Below, piece after piece: positions 1 through 7,483 of a stretch of DNA of 64,000 nucleotides (the first letter of the stretch is position 1; the number at the start of each line of letters is the position of its first letter). The DNA comes from JAQGMV01 sp035626595. Its GTDB lineage: Bacteria; Pseudomonadota; Gammaproteobacteria; Burkholderiales; SG8-41. The notes beneath the pieces are model-generated. The model ran no database searches. It saw only the letters and a program-made list of their open reading frames with translations, and was not told where the DNA came from. Both the position numbers and the translations under genes were made by a program. Where the stretch lies: positions 1 through 64,000 of the forward strand of contig DASPNJ010000037.1 of the NCBI GenBank assembly GCA_035626595.1. Reading direction: 5' to 3'.

Positions 1-31
1 TGTACTGCGGCAACAGACGATCGACCAATAG
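1..31 (+). CDS. C-terminal end of a cassette-encoded protein, cut by the window edge
   Basis: Only the last nine codons are present (VLRQQTIDQ, then TAG at 29-31). The assignment rests on comparison with the complete cassette ORF at 221-415, which ends VLGQQTIDQ in the same context. About 135 bp (1 to the attC core at 135) is repeated with roughly 90% identity at 385-519. The two genes are therefore paralogous cassettes in tandem. Function is unknown. Confidence 0.4.
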   Translation, partial: VLRQQTIDQ

Positions 32-134
32 GTGCATGTGACCTGAAGTGGTCGGCAAAGAAAGAAGGCTTCGCTGACGGTAGGGCCGAGAACCGATGCG
101 GCTGCGGAGCACGATGTGGCCTCCTATGTCCGAC

Positions 135-212
135 GCCCAACAATCGCGTTGAGCGGCGCAACTCAGCACGCGCCGCGCGCTGAAACGCGTCCGCTCGAAC
201 GCGGGGTTGGGC
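135..212 (+). other. attC recombination site 1 (integron cassette array)
   Basis: The site starts with GCCCAAC at 135-141 (R'' type RYYYAAC) and ends with GTTGGGC at 206-212 (R' type GTTRRRY). Inside, TTGAGCGG and CCGCTCGAA form the complementary L''/L' boxes around a GC-rich variable stem. The last bases TTGGGC belong to the next cassette and are the complement of the left core of attC2, as expected for recombined cassettes. Confidence 0.85.
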
Positions 213-220
213 GCGGACCT

Positions 221-415
221 ATGCATGTCGCGAACACGTTCGCAAACCTTGCCACAGGCAGTTGTATTCACGAGTACGGTGCAACGGCAGCCGATGTCGG
301 CGCTGACGTAACCGGCAACGTGGAAATTGCGCGTGCCACGGACATTGGAGCTACCGCTCGCGCTGCTATTGAGAGCCATCAGCATGTACTGGGGCAACAA
401 ACGATCGACCAATAG
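221..415 (+). CDS. Small cassette-encoded hypothetical protein (64 aa)
   Basis: An ATG at 221 lies just inside the cassette bounded by the crossover points in attC1 (206/207) and attC2 (594/595). It opens a 64-residue frame ending at TAG 413-415, in the usual gene-then-attC orientation. The frame stays open upstream, but only by running through attC1, so the internal ATG is preferred. No clear ribosome-binding site and no recognisable domain are seen. The C-terminus is shared with the truncated paralog at the left edge, which supports real coding. About 100 bp of non-coding sequence separates the stop from attC2. Confidence 0.4.
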   Translation: MHVANTFANLATGSCIHEYGATAADVGADVTGNVEIARATDIGATARAAIESHQHVLGQQTIDQ

Positions 416-519
416 GCGCATGTGACCTGAAGCGGCCGGCAAAGAAAAAAGGCCTCGATGACGGTAGGGCCGAGAAACCGGTGCGGCTGCAGAGCACGAT
501 GTGGCCTGATATGTCCGAC

Positions 520-600
520 GCCCAACAACATGTTGAGCGGCGCCGGGCGGCGCGGGCGATAGCCGCGCCGACCTCGCGTCCGCTCGAACTGGGGTTAGAC
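520..600 (+). other. attC recombination site 2
   Basis: GCCCAAC at 520-526 opens the site and GTTAGAC at 594-600 closes it, with L boxes TTGAGCGG and CCGCTCGAA between. The right core is the exact complement of the left core of attC3 (GTCTAAC). Its sequence is very close to attC3, the homogeneity typical of a sedentary chromosomal integron array. Confidence 0.88.
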
Positions 601-612
601 AACACGCTCAGC

Positions 613-861
613 CTACTGGCCACCGAGTTCTCCCATTGCGAGAAAGTTCAACTCTGAATCGGTTGGCGGGGGCAGCGCAAGGATCCAACGCGCCGTGTGC
701 AATTGATCGGCTGGCACCAGAACCGCGGCACTCCCCCAGCACCAGAAGAGGAAGCCATTAGGTGCCACATGCGTTAGCACACCCTCATTTTCAAGCAGAC
801 CCGCGACGATGCGTGCTGCGAGTTCGTTCGGATATACCTCGAGCAGCGCCCATTCACCCAA
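613..861 (-). CDS. DUF2007-like small protein carried on a cassette in reverse orientation
   Basis: This 82-residue protein starts at TTG (859-861) and reads against the usual cassette direction. The pattern EVYPNELAARIVAGLLENEG followed by a VLVPADQ..ARWIL segment matches DUF2007 / putative signal-transducing proteins, which have a single small alpha-beta fold. It sits wholly inside the cassette between attC2 and attC3. Being antisense to the array, it probably needs its own promoter. The family role is not established, and the assignment is by motif recognition only. Confidence 0.6.
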   Translation of the reverse strand: MGEWALLEVYPNELAARIVAGLLENEGVLTHVAPNGFLFWCWGSAAVLVPADQLHTARWILALPPPTDSELNFLAMGELGGQ

Positions 862-874
862 TGGTTTTGGTGTT

Positions 875-954
875 GTCTAACAACATGTTGAGCGGCGCCG
901 GGAGGCGCGCGATAGCCGCGCCGACCTCGCGTCCGCTCGAACTGGGGTTAGGGC
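875..954 (+). other. attC recombination site 3
   Basis: GTCTAAC at 875-881 and GTTAGGG(C) at 947-954 bound the site, with the same internal boxes TTGAGCGG and CCGCTCGAA as attC2. The right core complements GCCCTAAC at 1342-1349, the left half of the next site. The terminal base departs by one from the strict GTTRRRY consensus. Confidence 0.85.
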
Positions 955-1337
955 GCAACGGCAAACTTGCGCCGAAACAGTTGCCAGCACACCCAAAGGC
1001 CTAAGAGCATGCCGCTACCCGCCGAAATGAACAATAACGAGACAGGAGTGACGCCGGCGTCACGGAGCGTCAGGACGAGCGCTCCGATACCGGATGTCGT
1101 CCACCACGCGGCGCCAGGAATAAAGAAGCGCAACGCCCAACGTGAGTGCTTCGGTTCCGCTCGTGCCAACTGAATACCAACCACAAAAATGCTGCCGAGG
1201 AACATGCCAAAGAACACGAACGGGATGTCGTCCCACGTGAGTGGCGGCTGGGCGGCAAGGGCGGCATCTAGCGCCATTTGACTTGTGAGAGCCCCGACCA
1301 AAACGGCGATAGAGATGGCGAGAGGCCAGAATTTCAC
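948..1337 (-). CDS. Cassette-encoded four-helix integral membrane protein (129 aa)
   Basis: The protein is strongly hydrophobic, with about four predicted membrane segments (residues roughly 4-25, 40-62, 68-92 and 97-120) separated by short polar loops, and an RRKFAVAP tail. No family is recognised. It is encoded in reverse within the last cassette. Its stop codon (complement of TTA at 948-950) lies inside the attC3 right core, exactly at the recombination point. A cassette exchange there would alter its C-terminus. Base composition is visibly less GC-rich than the chromosomal genes that follow. Confidence 0.65.
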   Translation of the reverse strand: MKFWPLAISIAVLVGALTSQMALDAALAAQPPLTWDDIPFVFFGMFLGSIFVVGIQLARAEPKHSRWALRFFIPGAAWWTTSGIGALVLTLRDAGVTPVSLLFISAGSGMLLGLWVCWQLFRRKFAVAP

Positions 1338-1341
1338 TTGC

Positions 1342-1404
1342 GCCCTAACAAGAAGTAGACGACCTAAACGTCGTCTTCGAAAGCATTTGCGACCTAAACG
1401 TCGC
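1342..1404 (+). other. Left half of a fourth attC plus two hairpins with identical loops (array end)
   Basis: GCCCTAAC at 1342-1349 complements the right core of attC3 and marks the start of the last attC. No GTTRRRY right core or L boxes follow, so the site looks truncated. Instead there are two hairpins, AGACGAC/GTCGTCT at 1357-1376 and GCGAC/GTCGC at 1389-1404, both with the loop CTAAAC. From 1405 to 1610 I see no gene, only a dispersed repeat at 1584-1609. Confidence 0.5.
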
Positions 1405-1583
1405 TATGAAAAGCGTCGAAACCACTGTATATCCGTTCCCGTTCACAGGATCCGAGCCATCTTATCAAGTACTTACTGAGCGGCAAACGTCTCCTAATAC
1501 AGGGGAGCAAACACGTCACGACCTTATGACTCGTACGCCACGAGATCCGCGCACGTGTAGGTGCCGCGCGAGACAGCTACTCT

Positions 1584-1609
1584 GGGTTCCCGCCTGCGCG
1601 GGGATGACG
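1584..1609. repeat. Dispersed palindromic repeat, GCGGGAAT family
   Basis: A copy of the intergenic element built around TTCCCGCCTGCGCGGGGATGAC. Other copies lie near 4536, 25496, 37880, 47051, 51408, 54738, 60051 and 63103. It sits just downstream of the ABC transporter ATPase gene, which ends at 1611. Confidence 0.7.
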
Positions 1610-1610
1610 A

Positions 1611-2402
1611 TCAGGCGGCGGCTTTGAGCGTCGGCCGCTTGACGTGACTCGTCAGGTGCTGCGTGAGGCCGCGGCGGATTTCGTTGAAAGCGGCGGAGGA
1701 GACGTCGCGGGGGCGTTCGAGATCGACCTTGATGTCGGCGTCGATGCGACCGGGACCGGCACTCATGACCACGACGCGGTCGGCGAGGAGTGTGGCTTCC
1801 TCGACCGAGTGGGTCACGAAGATGACCGTGACGCCGGTGCGCGCCCAGATCTGAAGGAGCTCGTCCTGGAGCTGCTCGCGCGTGAGCGCATCGAGCGCGC
1901 CGAACGGCTCGTCCATGAGGAGGATGTTGGCTTCGTTCGCGAGCACGCGCGCGATGGCTACGCGCTGCTTCATGCCGCCTGAAAGCTGTGAGGGGAAGCG
2001 ATCGGCGAACGGTGTCAGGCCGACCATGTTCAGGTACTCGCCCGCGATCTCGCGCACCTTGGCGGCAGGCAGGCCTTTCTGTTTCGGGCCGAACGCGATG
2101 TTCTCGCGTACGGTGAGCCACGGGAACAGCGCGTAGTCCTGGAACACCATGCCGCGATCGCTGCCGGGACCGCTGACGGGGTGATCGTAGATGTCGACGT
2201 GGCCGGTGCTCGGCTGCTCGAAGCCCGCGATGATCCGGAGGAGCGTCGACTTGCCGCACCCGGATGCGCCGATCAGGCAGACGAGCTCGCCCTTGTTGAT
2301 GACGAGATTCACGTGGTGCAGGGCTTCCACGCGCTCGTCGCCGATCTGGAAGGTCTTGTTGACGTCGCGGATGGCGAGAAAGTCTCTGCGGCGGCTATCC
2401 AT
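1611..2402 (-). CDS. ABC transporter ATP-binding protein, nitrate/sulfonate/taurine type
   Basis: This is the cytoplasmic ATPase of an importer in the SsuB/TauB/NrtD group. Walker A (GASGCGKSTLL, about residue 43), the signature LSGGMKQR (about 140), Walker B with ILLMDEPFGALD (about 160) and the switch FVTHSVEEA are all intact. Its 263 residues are normal for the family. It is the third gene of a minus-strand operon and overlaps the permease gene by 8 bp. Substrate is not readable from the ATPase; a small organic anion such as an alkanesulfonate or aromatic carboxylate is the family norm. Confidence 0.93.
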   Translation of the reverse strand: MDSRRRDFLAIRDVNKTFQIGDERVEALHHVNLVINKGELVCLIGASGCGKSTLLRIIAGFEQPSTGHVDIYDHPVSGPGSDRGMVFQDYALFPWLTVRENIAFGPKQKGLPAAKVREIAGEYLNMVGLTPFADRFPSQLSGGMKQRVAIARVLANEANILLMDEPFGALDALTREQLQDELLQIWARTGVTVIFVTHSVEEATLLADRVVVMSAGPGRIDADIKVDLERPRDVSSAAFNEIRRGLTQHLTSHVKRPTLKAAA

Positions 2403-3348
2403 GATGTTGCGGGCTCCACCGCAGCAGGCGGTTGTTGATGGCGACGATCATGCGGTCGGTGAGGAATCCGGCGACGCCGATCACGATCATCCCGGTGATC
2501 ACGAGATCGGTACGCGAGAGCGTGCGCCCGTCCATGATCACCGAGCCGAGACCGGTGGGGACGCCGGTCATTTCTCCGACCACGATCAGGATCCAGGCGA
2601 AGCCGTGCGCGAGCCTGAGGCCGTTGAAGATGCTCGGCGTAGCTGCCGGCAGCACCACCTGGCGGAACATGCGCGAGCCGTCGCAGCCGAGCATCGCGGC
2701 GGCTTCGAAGAGCTTGGGATCGACCGAGCGCACGCCGAAGATGGTGTTGAGCAGGATCGGATAGAAGGCGCCGAGGAACACCAGAAAGATCGCGGAGCGC
2801 GGTCCCAATCCAAAGAAGATCATCGACAGCGGCAGCCAGGCGGTGACGGGGATCGGCCGCAGCAGCGAAAGTGTCGGGTCGAGCAACTGCCGCACGACCT
2901 TGACCTTGCCGATCAACAGCCCGAGCGGAATGCCGAGCAGCGCCGCGAGCGCGAAGCCGCCGTAGACGCGCTGCATGGACATCAGCAGGTGCGTGAGGAT
3001 CGTGCCGCTGAACGCGTCGTCGTGGATGCCGCCGAACGCGAAGTCGTACATCATCAGCCCGACCTGATACGGCGTCGGCACCAGCTTGGTGCCTGACATG
3101 ACGACGAGCTGGTGCCAGAGGATCACCAGCGCGATCGGGAAGCCGATGCCCAGCACGATCCCCTGCATGCGCTCGAACATCGCGCGGCGGCGCGCGTCGC
3201 CGGGCCGCGCCGCAGTGCCGCGCGGCGGTGCCGCGGGCACGGCAACGACCGCCGCAGCGGCCGGAGCGGCCGAAGGTTGTGGGGCCGGCGCGGCGTCCAC
3301 AGGCTCTTCGGCCGGAATCGCTGCAACGGCCGCCGAGGCGCGCGTCAC
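2395..3348 (-). CDS. ABC transporter permease, SsuC/TauC type
   Basis: Inner-membrane permease of the same importer. After an unusual N-terminal stretch of about 55 residues rich in Ala and Pro come roughly six membrane helices. The cytoplasmic EAA loop (EAAAMLGCDGSRMFRQVVLP) contacts the ATPase. The Ala/Pro extension is longer than in typical SsuC/TauC proteins (about 260 aa), and the true start could lie further in, near MFERMQG. It lies between the binding-protein gene (10 bp upstream) and the ATPase gene (8 bp overlap), so the three are almost certainly co-transcribed. Confidence 0.92.
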   Translation of the reverse strand: MTRASAAVAAIPAEEPVDAAPAPQPSAAPAAAAVVAVPAAPPRGTAARPGDARRRAMFERMQGIVLGIGFPIALVILWHQLVVMSGTKLVPTPYQVGLMMYDFAFGGIHDDAFSGTILTHLLMSMQRVYGGFALAALLGIPLGLLIGKVKVVRQLLDPTLSLLRPIPVTAWLPLSMIFFGLGPRSAIFLVFLGAFYPILLNTIFGVRSVDPKLFEAAAMLGCDGSRMFRQVVLPAATPSIFNGLRLAHGFAWILIVVGEMTGVPTGLGSVIMDGRTLSRTDLVITGMIVIGVAGFLTDRMIVAINNRLLRWSPQHHG

Positions 3349-3358
3349 GGGTTGTCGC

Positions 3359-4327
3359 CTACTTGGCCGCGGCGACCGTCGTCGGCATGAACTTCGTCGT
3401 GACGAACTTATCGAAGTTCGGCAGCTCGCGGATCTGCTTCTTCTCGTGCATGAGCTGCGCGTAGGCCTTCGCGCGCTTGACGAACTCCGCGTCGATCTTC
3501 CACGTGAGCTCGACGTTGGGCGACGCGAGCTCGATCGATTTGCGCGTCTGGCCGAGCTTCTGCACCGCCATCTCGACCTTCGCGTTTTCGTTCGACATCG
3601 CGTACTCGGTCGCCTTGCGGTGCATCTCGAGCATGATCTTCACGAGCTCGGGATTCTTGTCGATCGTCTCCTGCTTCGCACCCCAGACCATGTTGAGCGA
3701 GCCGATCGCGGTCGTGTAGGGGTACTCGACGATGCGCCCGGTGCCGTTCGCTAGGCTGATTCCGGGGCCCGGCTCGGCGCCGACATACGCGTCGACGTCG
3801 CCGCGCGCGAGCGCCGGCGCCATGTCGGAGAACGGCAGGCGCACGTGCTGCACGTCCTTGATCGTCATGCCTTCGGCCTTGAGGCGCTCGAGGATCACGA
3901 CTTCCTGGGTCGAACCGGGCCAGATCGCGATCTTCTTGCCCTTGAGGTCCTTGACGGTCTTGATGTTCGATTTGGCGCTGGCGACGATCGCCATCCCGCG
4001 GTTGCACTGGGCGGCGAAGATGACCAGCGGCTCGCCGGCGGCCGCGCCGAGCGTCGCGGACGCAATCCCGAAGGTCCCGAAGTCCACCGTGCCGATGATG
4101 ACGGCGTTTTTGCCGTCGGTCGGGCTCTCGAACGGGATCACCTCGATCTTGTAGCCGGGCGGTGCGAACTTCTCGTAGAAGTACGGCGTGATGCCATGGA
4201 TCAGCTTGAGCGTGCCGACCTTGATGACTTTCTGCTGCTGGGCGAGGGCGGGCGCGCTGGCGCCGAACGTGGCGGCAACCGCGAGAGAAGCCGCGGCGAG
4301 GCTCAGGAATTTGCGACGCGATTGCAT
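3359..4327 (-). CDS. ABC transporter substrate-binding protein, NMT1/THI5-like
   Basis: Periplasmic solute receptor of the operon. The start chosen (MQSRRKFLSL) has a good ribosome-binding site, AAGGAGCG. It gives a classic Tat/Sec-like signal (RRKFL, hydrophobic run, ending ALAQ), whereas the frame upstream of it has no such signal. The mature protein follows the periplasmic-binding type II pattern (IKVGTLKLIHG..PYFYEKF, VDFGTFGIASATLGAAAGEP, DLKGKKIAIWPGSTQE, DVDAYVGAEPGPG). First gene of the three-gene importer, so the operon promoter should lie in 4328-4628. Confidence 0.9.
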   Translation of the reverse strand: MQSRRKFLSLAAASLAVAATFGASAPALAQQQKVIKVGTLKLIHGITPYFYEKFAPPGYKIEVIPFESPTDGKNAVIIGTVDFGTFGIASATLGAAAGEPLVIFAAQCNRGMAIVASAKSNIKTVKDLKGKKIAIWPGSTQEVVILERLKAEGMTIKDVQHVRLPFSDMAPALARGDVDAYVGAEPGPGISLANGTGRIVEYPYTTAIGSLNMVWGAKQETIDKNPELVKIMLEMHRKATEYAMSNENAKVEMAVQKLGQTRKSIELASPNVELTWKIDAEFVKRAKAYAQLMHEKKQIRELPNFDKFVTTKFMPTTVAAAK

Positions 4328-4535
4328 GGGCGCTCCTTCTTGGAGGACGTTTTCGAACGGCGGGCCGCCGCTCTTTCGCCGCACCCCCTTGAGCAACGCC
4401 TATGCCACTTGTGGTCTCCTTCCAGAACAGGGGCTTACGCGTATGCACGCGCAAGCGCCGCGCCCCGTGCTAGTGCGTGCGCTCGCTGCGCGCACGATTG
4501 AAGTGCACAAGTGTGTATGCGCCCTTGTATCCAGC

Positions 4536-4600
4536 CGTCATCCCGGCGAAGGCCGGATCCAGGACGTTCTGGATTCCCACCTTCGCGGGAATGACGGGAT
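4536..4600. repeat. Two back-to-back GCGGGAAT-family repeats in a 301-bp intergenic stretch
   Basis: The space 4328-4628 holds no gene. It contains a pair of palindromic units (CGTCATCCCGGCGAAGGCCG and GATTCCCACCTTCGCGGGAA), separated by about 10 bp. They lie between the divergence-free ends of the ABC importer and hydrolase operons, both on the minus strand. Hairpins here could stabilise or end transcripts of the hydrolase genes. Confidence 0.7.
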
Positions 4601-4628
4601 GACACAGCGCTCGATTCGCGCCGACGAG

Positions 4629-5447
4629 CTATAGCTCGAACAGCAGCCTCGTCAGCGCGCCCTCCGGGCTCGCCAGCTCTTCCAGGATCGTGAAGTGATT
4701 GTGGCCGGCAAGCGGCGCGAGCTCGCCCGGCAGCCCGGCTTTTGCACGCGCATTGGCGTATTCGCGGGACTGGCGCTGCAGCTCCGGCAGCTCGCCGGTG
4801 CCGTACGCGACGACGAGCGGCGGTGACGACGCGGCGATATTGCGGATCGGGCTCAGCGGCTCGACATCGTGTTGGGACACGCGCAGCTTCTCGTTGAGGT
4901 ACGAGAGCCGGATCGGCTCCAGATCGAAGATGCCGCTGATGGCGATGCCGCCGCTCACCGCCGGATGACCGAGCGCCATCGCCGTGAGATGGCCGCCGGC
5001 CGACCAGCCGGCGACGTAGAGACGCCGCGCGTCAGCGCCGAAGCGCGAGGCGTTTTCGGCAATCCACGTGATCGCGGTGCGCACCTCCTCGACGATCTCC
5101 GCCAGCGTCGCGTCGGGCGCGAGCGTGTAGGCGGCGTTCGCCACGTGCACACCGCGCGCAAGCGGGCCAACGGCGAGAAAGCGAAACGTCTCCTTCGCGC
5201 GCATCTGCCAGTAGCCGCCGTGGATGAAGACGAGCACGGGCGCGGCGGCATGCCCGCAGGAAAAGAAATCGATGCGATTGCGCTCGCGCGGCCCGTAACG
5301 CAGATCGAGGTGCTCGGGGTGTGCTGCTGCGAGTGCGGCGCTGCGGCGGTCCCAATCGGCCAGAATGCGCGCGCTGTCGGTGACGGCGAGCGTGTTGTCA
5401 TAGGCGGCATCGAGCGTTGCCCGATCCATGCCGTGGTAGACGGTCAA
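4629..5447 (-). CDS. Alpha/beta hydrolase, kynurenine-formamidase-like
   Basis: This 272-residue cytoplasmic serine hydrolase has the HGGYW oxyanion signature (about residue 76) and the nucleophile elbow GWSAGG (about 149). A late His in GHNHF completes the probable triad. The HGGYW block and the N-terminal pattern (DAAYDNTLAV) resemble arylformamidase / esterase-lipase proteins of the BDG1 type. No tryptophan catabolic genes are nearby, so the substrate is open. The gene overlaps the next upstream gene by 4 bp, indicating coupled translation of two hydrolases. Confidence 0.82.
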   Translation of the reverse strand: MTVYHGMDRATLDAAYDNTLAVTDSARILADWDRRSAALAAAHPEHLDLRYGPRERNRIDFFSCGHAAAPVLVFIHGGYWQMRAKETFRFLAVGPLARGVHVANAAYTLAPDATLAEIVEEVRTAITWIAENASRFGADARRLYVAGWSAGGHLTAMALGHPAVSGGIAISGIFDLEPIRLSYLNEKLRVSQHDVEPLSPIRNIAASSPPLVVAYGTGELPELQRQSREYANARAKAGLPGELAPLAGHNHFTILEELASPEGALTRLLFEL

Positions 5448-6259
5448 GCCGAACCTCCTGCACCCGGATGCCGGTGAAGAAAAGCTTCGATCGCCGGTGC
5501 GAATTCGGGATGTGCGGGGGCGGACAAGTGGGTGGCGCCCTCCAGCAGCACGAGCTCGAGCCGCGGCATCACCGTGCGCAGCGCCTCGAAGCTCGCGCGA
5601 TACGGATCGGCGCTGCCGACCAGCCCGAGCACCGGCACGCGCACTTGCGCGAGCTGCTCCGACGTCACCGCCTGCCCGCTGTTCGAGCGCCTGATCGCGG
5701 CGAGCGCCAGCCGGTCCTCACCGTCGAGGAACGCATCCGACAGCGCTTTGAGCTCGGCGGCGCTCGGCACCGGCGCGGTCGGCGGAAGAAGGCGCAGGAT
5801 CTGCGATGCGAGCAATCCAGTCTCGATTTCCCGCGCCTCGCGTTCCACACGAATGTCGTCGTCGCGGCTCCAGTTGCGGCGTCCGGCGGCGCCGCCGAGC
5901 GTTGCCGTAATGAAGCGCTCCGGCGCGAGCGTGAGCAGCAGCGCGACAAGATGGGCGCCCATCGAGTACCCGACGACATGCGCACGAGCCAGGCGCAGGT
6001 GGTCGAGCAGGCGAACGACGTCCCACGCCATCTGTGCGCCGTAGGCTTGCGGCTCGTGCGGCTTGCCGCTCCTGCCGTGACCGCGCGCGTCGAACGCGAT
6101 GACGCGATAGTGGCGCGCCAGGTGCTCCAGCACGCCTGTCGCGCGCCATTGGCTTTCGAGATCTCCTGTATAGCTGTGGACGAGCACGATGGGCTCGCCC
6201 TCGCCGCGCTCGAGGTATCGGATCGACACGCCGGCGGAATCGAAGAACACGTTCGTCAC
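5444..6259 (-). CDS. Alpha/beta hydrolase, 3-oxoadipate enol-lactonase-like
   Basis: A 271-residue alpha/beta hydrolase of the compact type. It has an oxyanion region VLVHSYTGD, the DARGHGRSG block, a nucleophile elbow GYSMGAH (about residue 97), an acidic residue in GLVGSADPY and a final His in GATHLSAP. The motif order is that of lactonases and C-C bond hydrolases of the haloalkane-dehalogenase/BphD superfamily. It begins the two-gene hydrolase operon, and its end overlaps the start of the kynurenine-formamidase-like gene (ATGA). Confidence 0.82.
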   Translation of the reverse strand: MTNVFFDSAGVSIRYLERGEGEPIVLVHSYTGDLESQWRATGVLEHLARHYRVIAFDARGHGRSGKPHEPQAYGAQMAWDVVRLLDHLRLARAHVVGYSMGAHLVALLLTLAPERFITATLGGAAGRRNWSRDDDIRVEREAREIETGLLASQILRLLPPTAPVPSAAELKALSDAFLDGEDRLALAAIRRSNSGQAVTSEQLAQVRVPVLGLVGSADPYRASFEALRTVMPRLELVLLEGATHLSAPAHPEFAPAIEAFLHRHPGAGGSA

Positions 6260-6290
6260 CCCACGTCGGGGTATGGGAACCGGCAGGTCC

Positions 6291-6689
6291 CTACGTGATC
6301 GCGATGAACTCGGGATCGCCCTGCTGCTCGCGCTCGAACTTCAGGAATTCGTAGTAGCCGCAGCGTGGCGCATCCGGGTACTTGCGGCACACCCCGGGCC
6401 GCGCTTCGTACACCGTGCAGCGTCGCTTCTCCTGGTCGAAGAGGGCGCACATCGAGTCGAAGATGTGATCCTTCCGGTGCCGCAGCATGTAGATGCCCTT
6501 GCTCTTGTCGTACTTCGTGAAGCGCTCGACCGCGCGGTCGAAATCGATTCCGAAGTGCCGGGCGAGGCGTGCGATATCGCGCTGCGTGATCTCGATCTCG
6601 GCGTAGCTACAGCAGTAGCCCGGGCACTTGAGGCAGTCGTACTTGGGGCGCGGAACGACAGAAACCGGTTTGATCTTGATGGTTCTCAT
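6291..6689 (-). CDS. YkgJ-type cysteine-cluster protein
   Basis: A 132-residue protein with eight clustered cysteines: CLKCPGYCC near residue 19, CALF near 83, then RRCTVYEARPGVCRKYPDAPRC. This is the zinc/iron-chelating YkgJ (CxxCxxxCC) family, whose molecular role is poorly known. The gene is close behind the hydrolase promoter region and on the same strand, but the 31-bp gap does not prove co-transcription. All cysteine positions appear intact. Confidence 0.8.
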   Translation of the reverse strand: MRTIKIKPVSVVPRPKYDCLKCPGYCCSYAEIEITQRDIARLARHFGIDFDRAVERFTKYDKSKGIYMLRHRKDHIFDSMCALFDQEKRRCTVYEARPGVCRKYPDAPRCGYYEFLKFEREQQGDPEFIAIT

Positions 6690-6890
6690 GAGTCCGAAGT
6701 TTATCGAAAAGCGCTGCCGCGTCCGCTGCGTCGCGGCCAGAACGCAGGCGGGGTAAACAGTAGCTCTAATGATGCCTCACGCCGCCGCACGCGTGTTGCC
6801 TCTCCCACTCGCCTCTCTTATGCTCTGACGTATCCCTCCCGATCCCGCCTCGCAAATGACTCCCACGACACGCGTCCTTACGGCAACGCC

Positions 6891-7397
6891 ATGACCGTCG
6901 AACGTAAGCAGGTCGGCCCGCACCGCTATCGCGAGTCGTTCGGGCGCTACTTCGAGGATTTCAAGGTCGGCGACGTGTACGAGCATCGCCCCGGGCGCAC
7001 CCTGACGGAAGCCGACAACACGTGGTTCACGCTGCTCACCATGAACACGCATCCGCTGCATTTCGATGCGGCGTATGCCGCGAAGACCGAATTCGGGAAG
7101 CCGCTCGTCAATAGCTGCCTCACGCTCTCGATCGTCGCGGGTATGAGCGTGAGCGATCTCTCGCAGAAGGCGGTCGCGAACCTCGGCTGGGACAAGATCA
7201 GGCTCGTTGCGCCGGTTTTTGCGGGCGACACGATCTATGCCGAGTCGGAAGTGCTGGAGAAGCGCGAATCCAGATCGAGACCGAACCAGGGCATCGTCAC
7301 CGTGCGCACGACCGGGATGAAAGCCGACGGCGCGGTGTTCATGACCTATGAGCGGTCGTTCCTGGTGCCCACGCGCGGTCACGCGGCGGATGACTGA
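6891..7397 (+). CDS. MaoC-family (R)-hydratase
   Basis: A 168-residue hot-dog-fold protein that would hydrate enoyl-CoA esters to 3-hydroxyacyl-CoA. FEDFKVGDVYEH..GRTLTEADN at the N-terminus and MNTHPLHFDAAYA near residue 47 carry the Asp/His hydratase pair of the MaoC family. The ATG at 6891 gives the usual family start (FGRYFEDF), while the open frame upstream shows no homology. It leads a plus-strand set with an acyl-CoA dehydrogenase and a CoA transferase, matching a mesaconyl/itaconyl-like or other branched acyl-CoA route. Confidence 0.88.
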   Translation: MTVERKQVGPHRYRESFGRYFEDFKVGDVYEHRPGRTLTEADNTWFTLLTMNTHPLHFDAAYAAKTEFGKPLVNSCLTLSIVAGMSVSDLSQKAVANLGWDKIRLVAPVFAGDTIYAESEVLEKRESRSRPNQGIVTVRTTGMKADGAVFMTYERSFLVPTRGHAADD

Positions 7398-7404
7398 CGT
7401 CACC

Positions 7405-7483
7405 CCCGTCCCAGCCTCCCCCCGTCAAGGGGGAAGGAGCGCTTTCCCTTCCCCTCGACGGGGAAGGGTCAGGGTGGGGGTGT
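7405..7483. repeat. Dispersed repeat, CCCTTCCCC family, reaching into a start codon
   Basis: A long imperfect inverted repeat: CACCCCCGTCCCAGCC on the left, GGGTCAGGGTGGGGGTGTGAC on the right, with CCCCTCGACGGGG between. Its right end supplies the G-rich Shine-Dalgarno-like run and the GTG start of the acyl-CoA dehydrogenase at 7482. Related copies precede the starts of the genes ending at 28364 and 30957. Confidence 0.65.

Noticed and set aside
116..220. N-terminal extension of the cassette frame ending at 415
   Set aside because: It would translate through attC1. The ATG at 221 inside the cassette is the more likely start.
366..623. An 85-residue minus-strand frame in the integron region
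   Set aside because: It runs straight through attC2, so it cannot belong to a single cassette.
2191..3096. A 301-residue plus-strand frame opposite the ABC permease
   Set aside because: Low-complexity His/Glu/Arg composition and complete overlap with a well-supported ABC permease mark it as a shadow.
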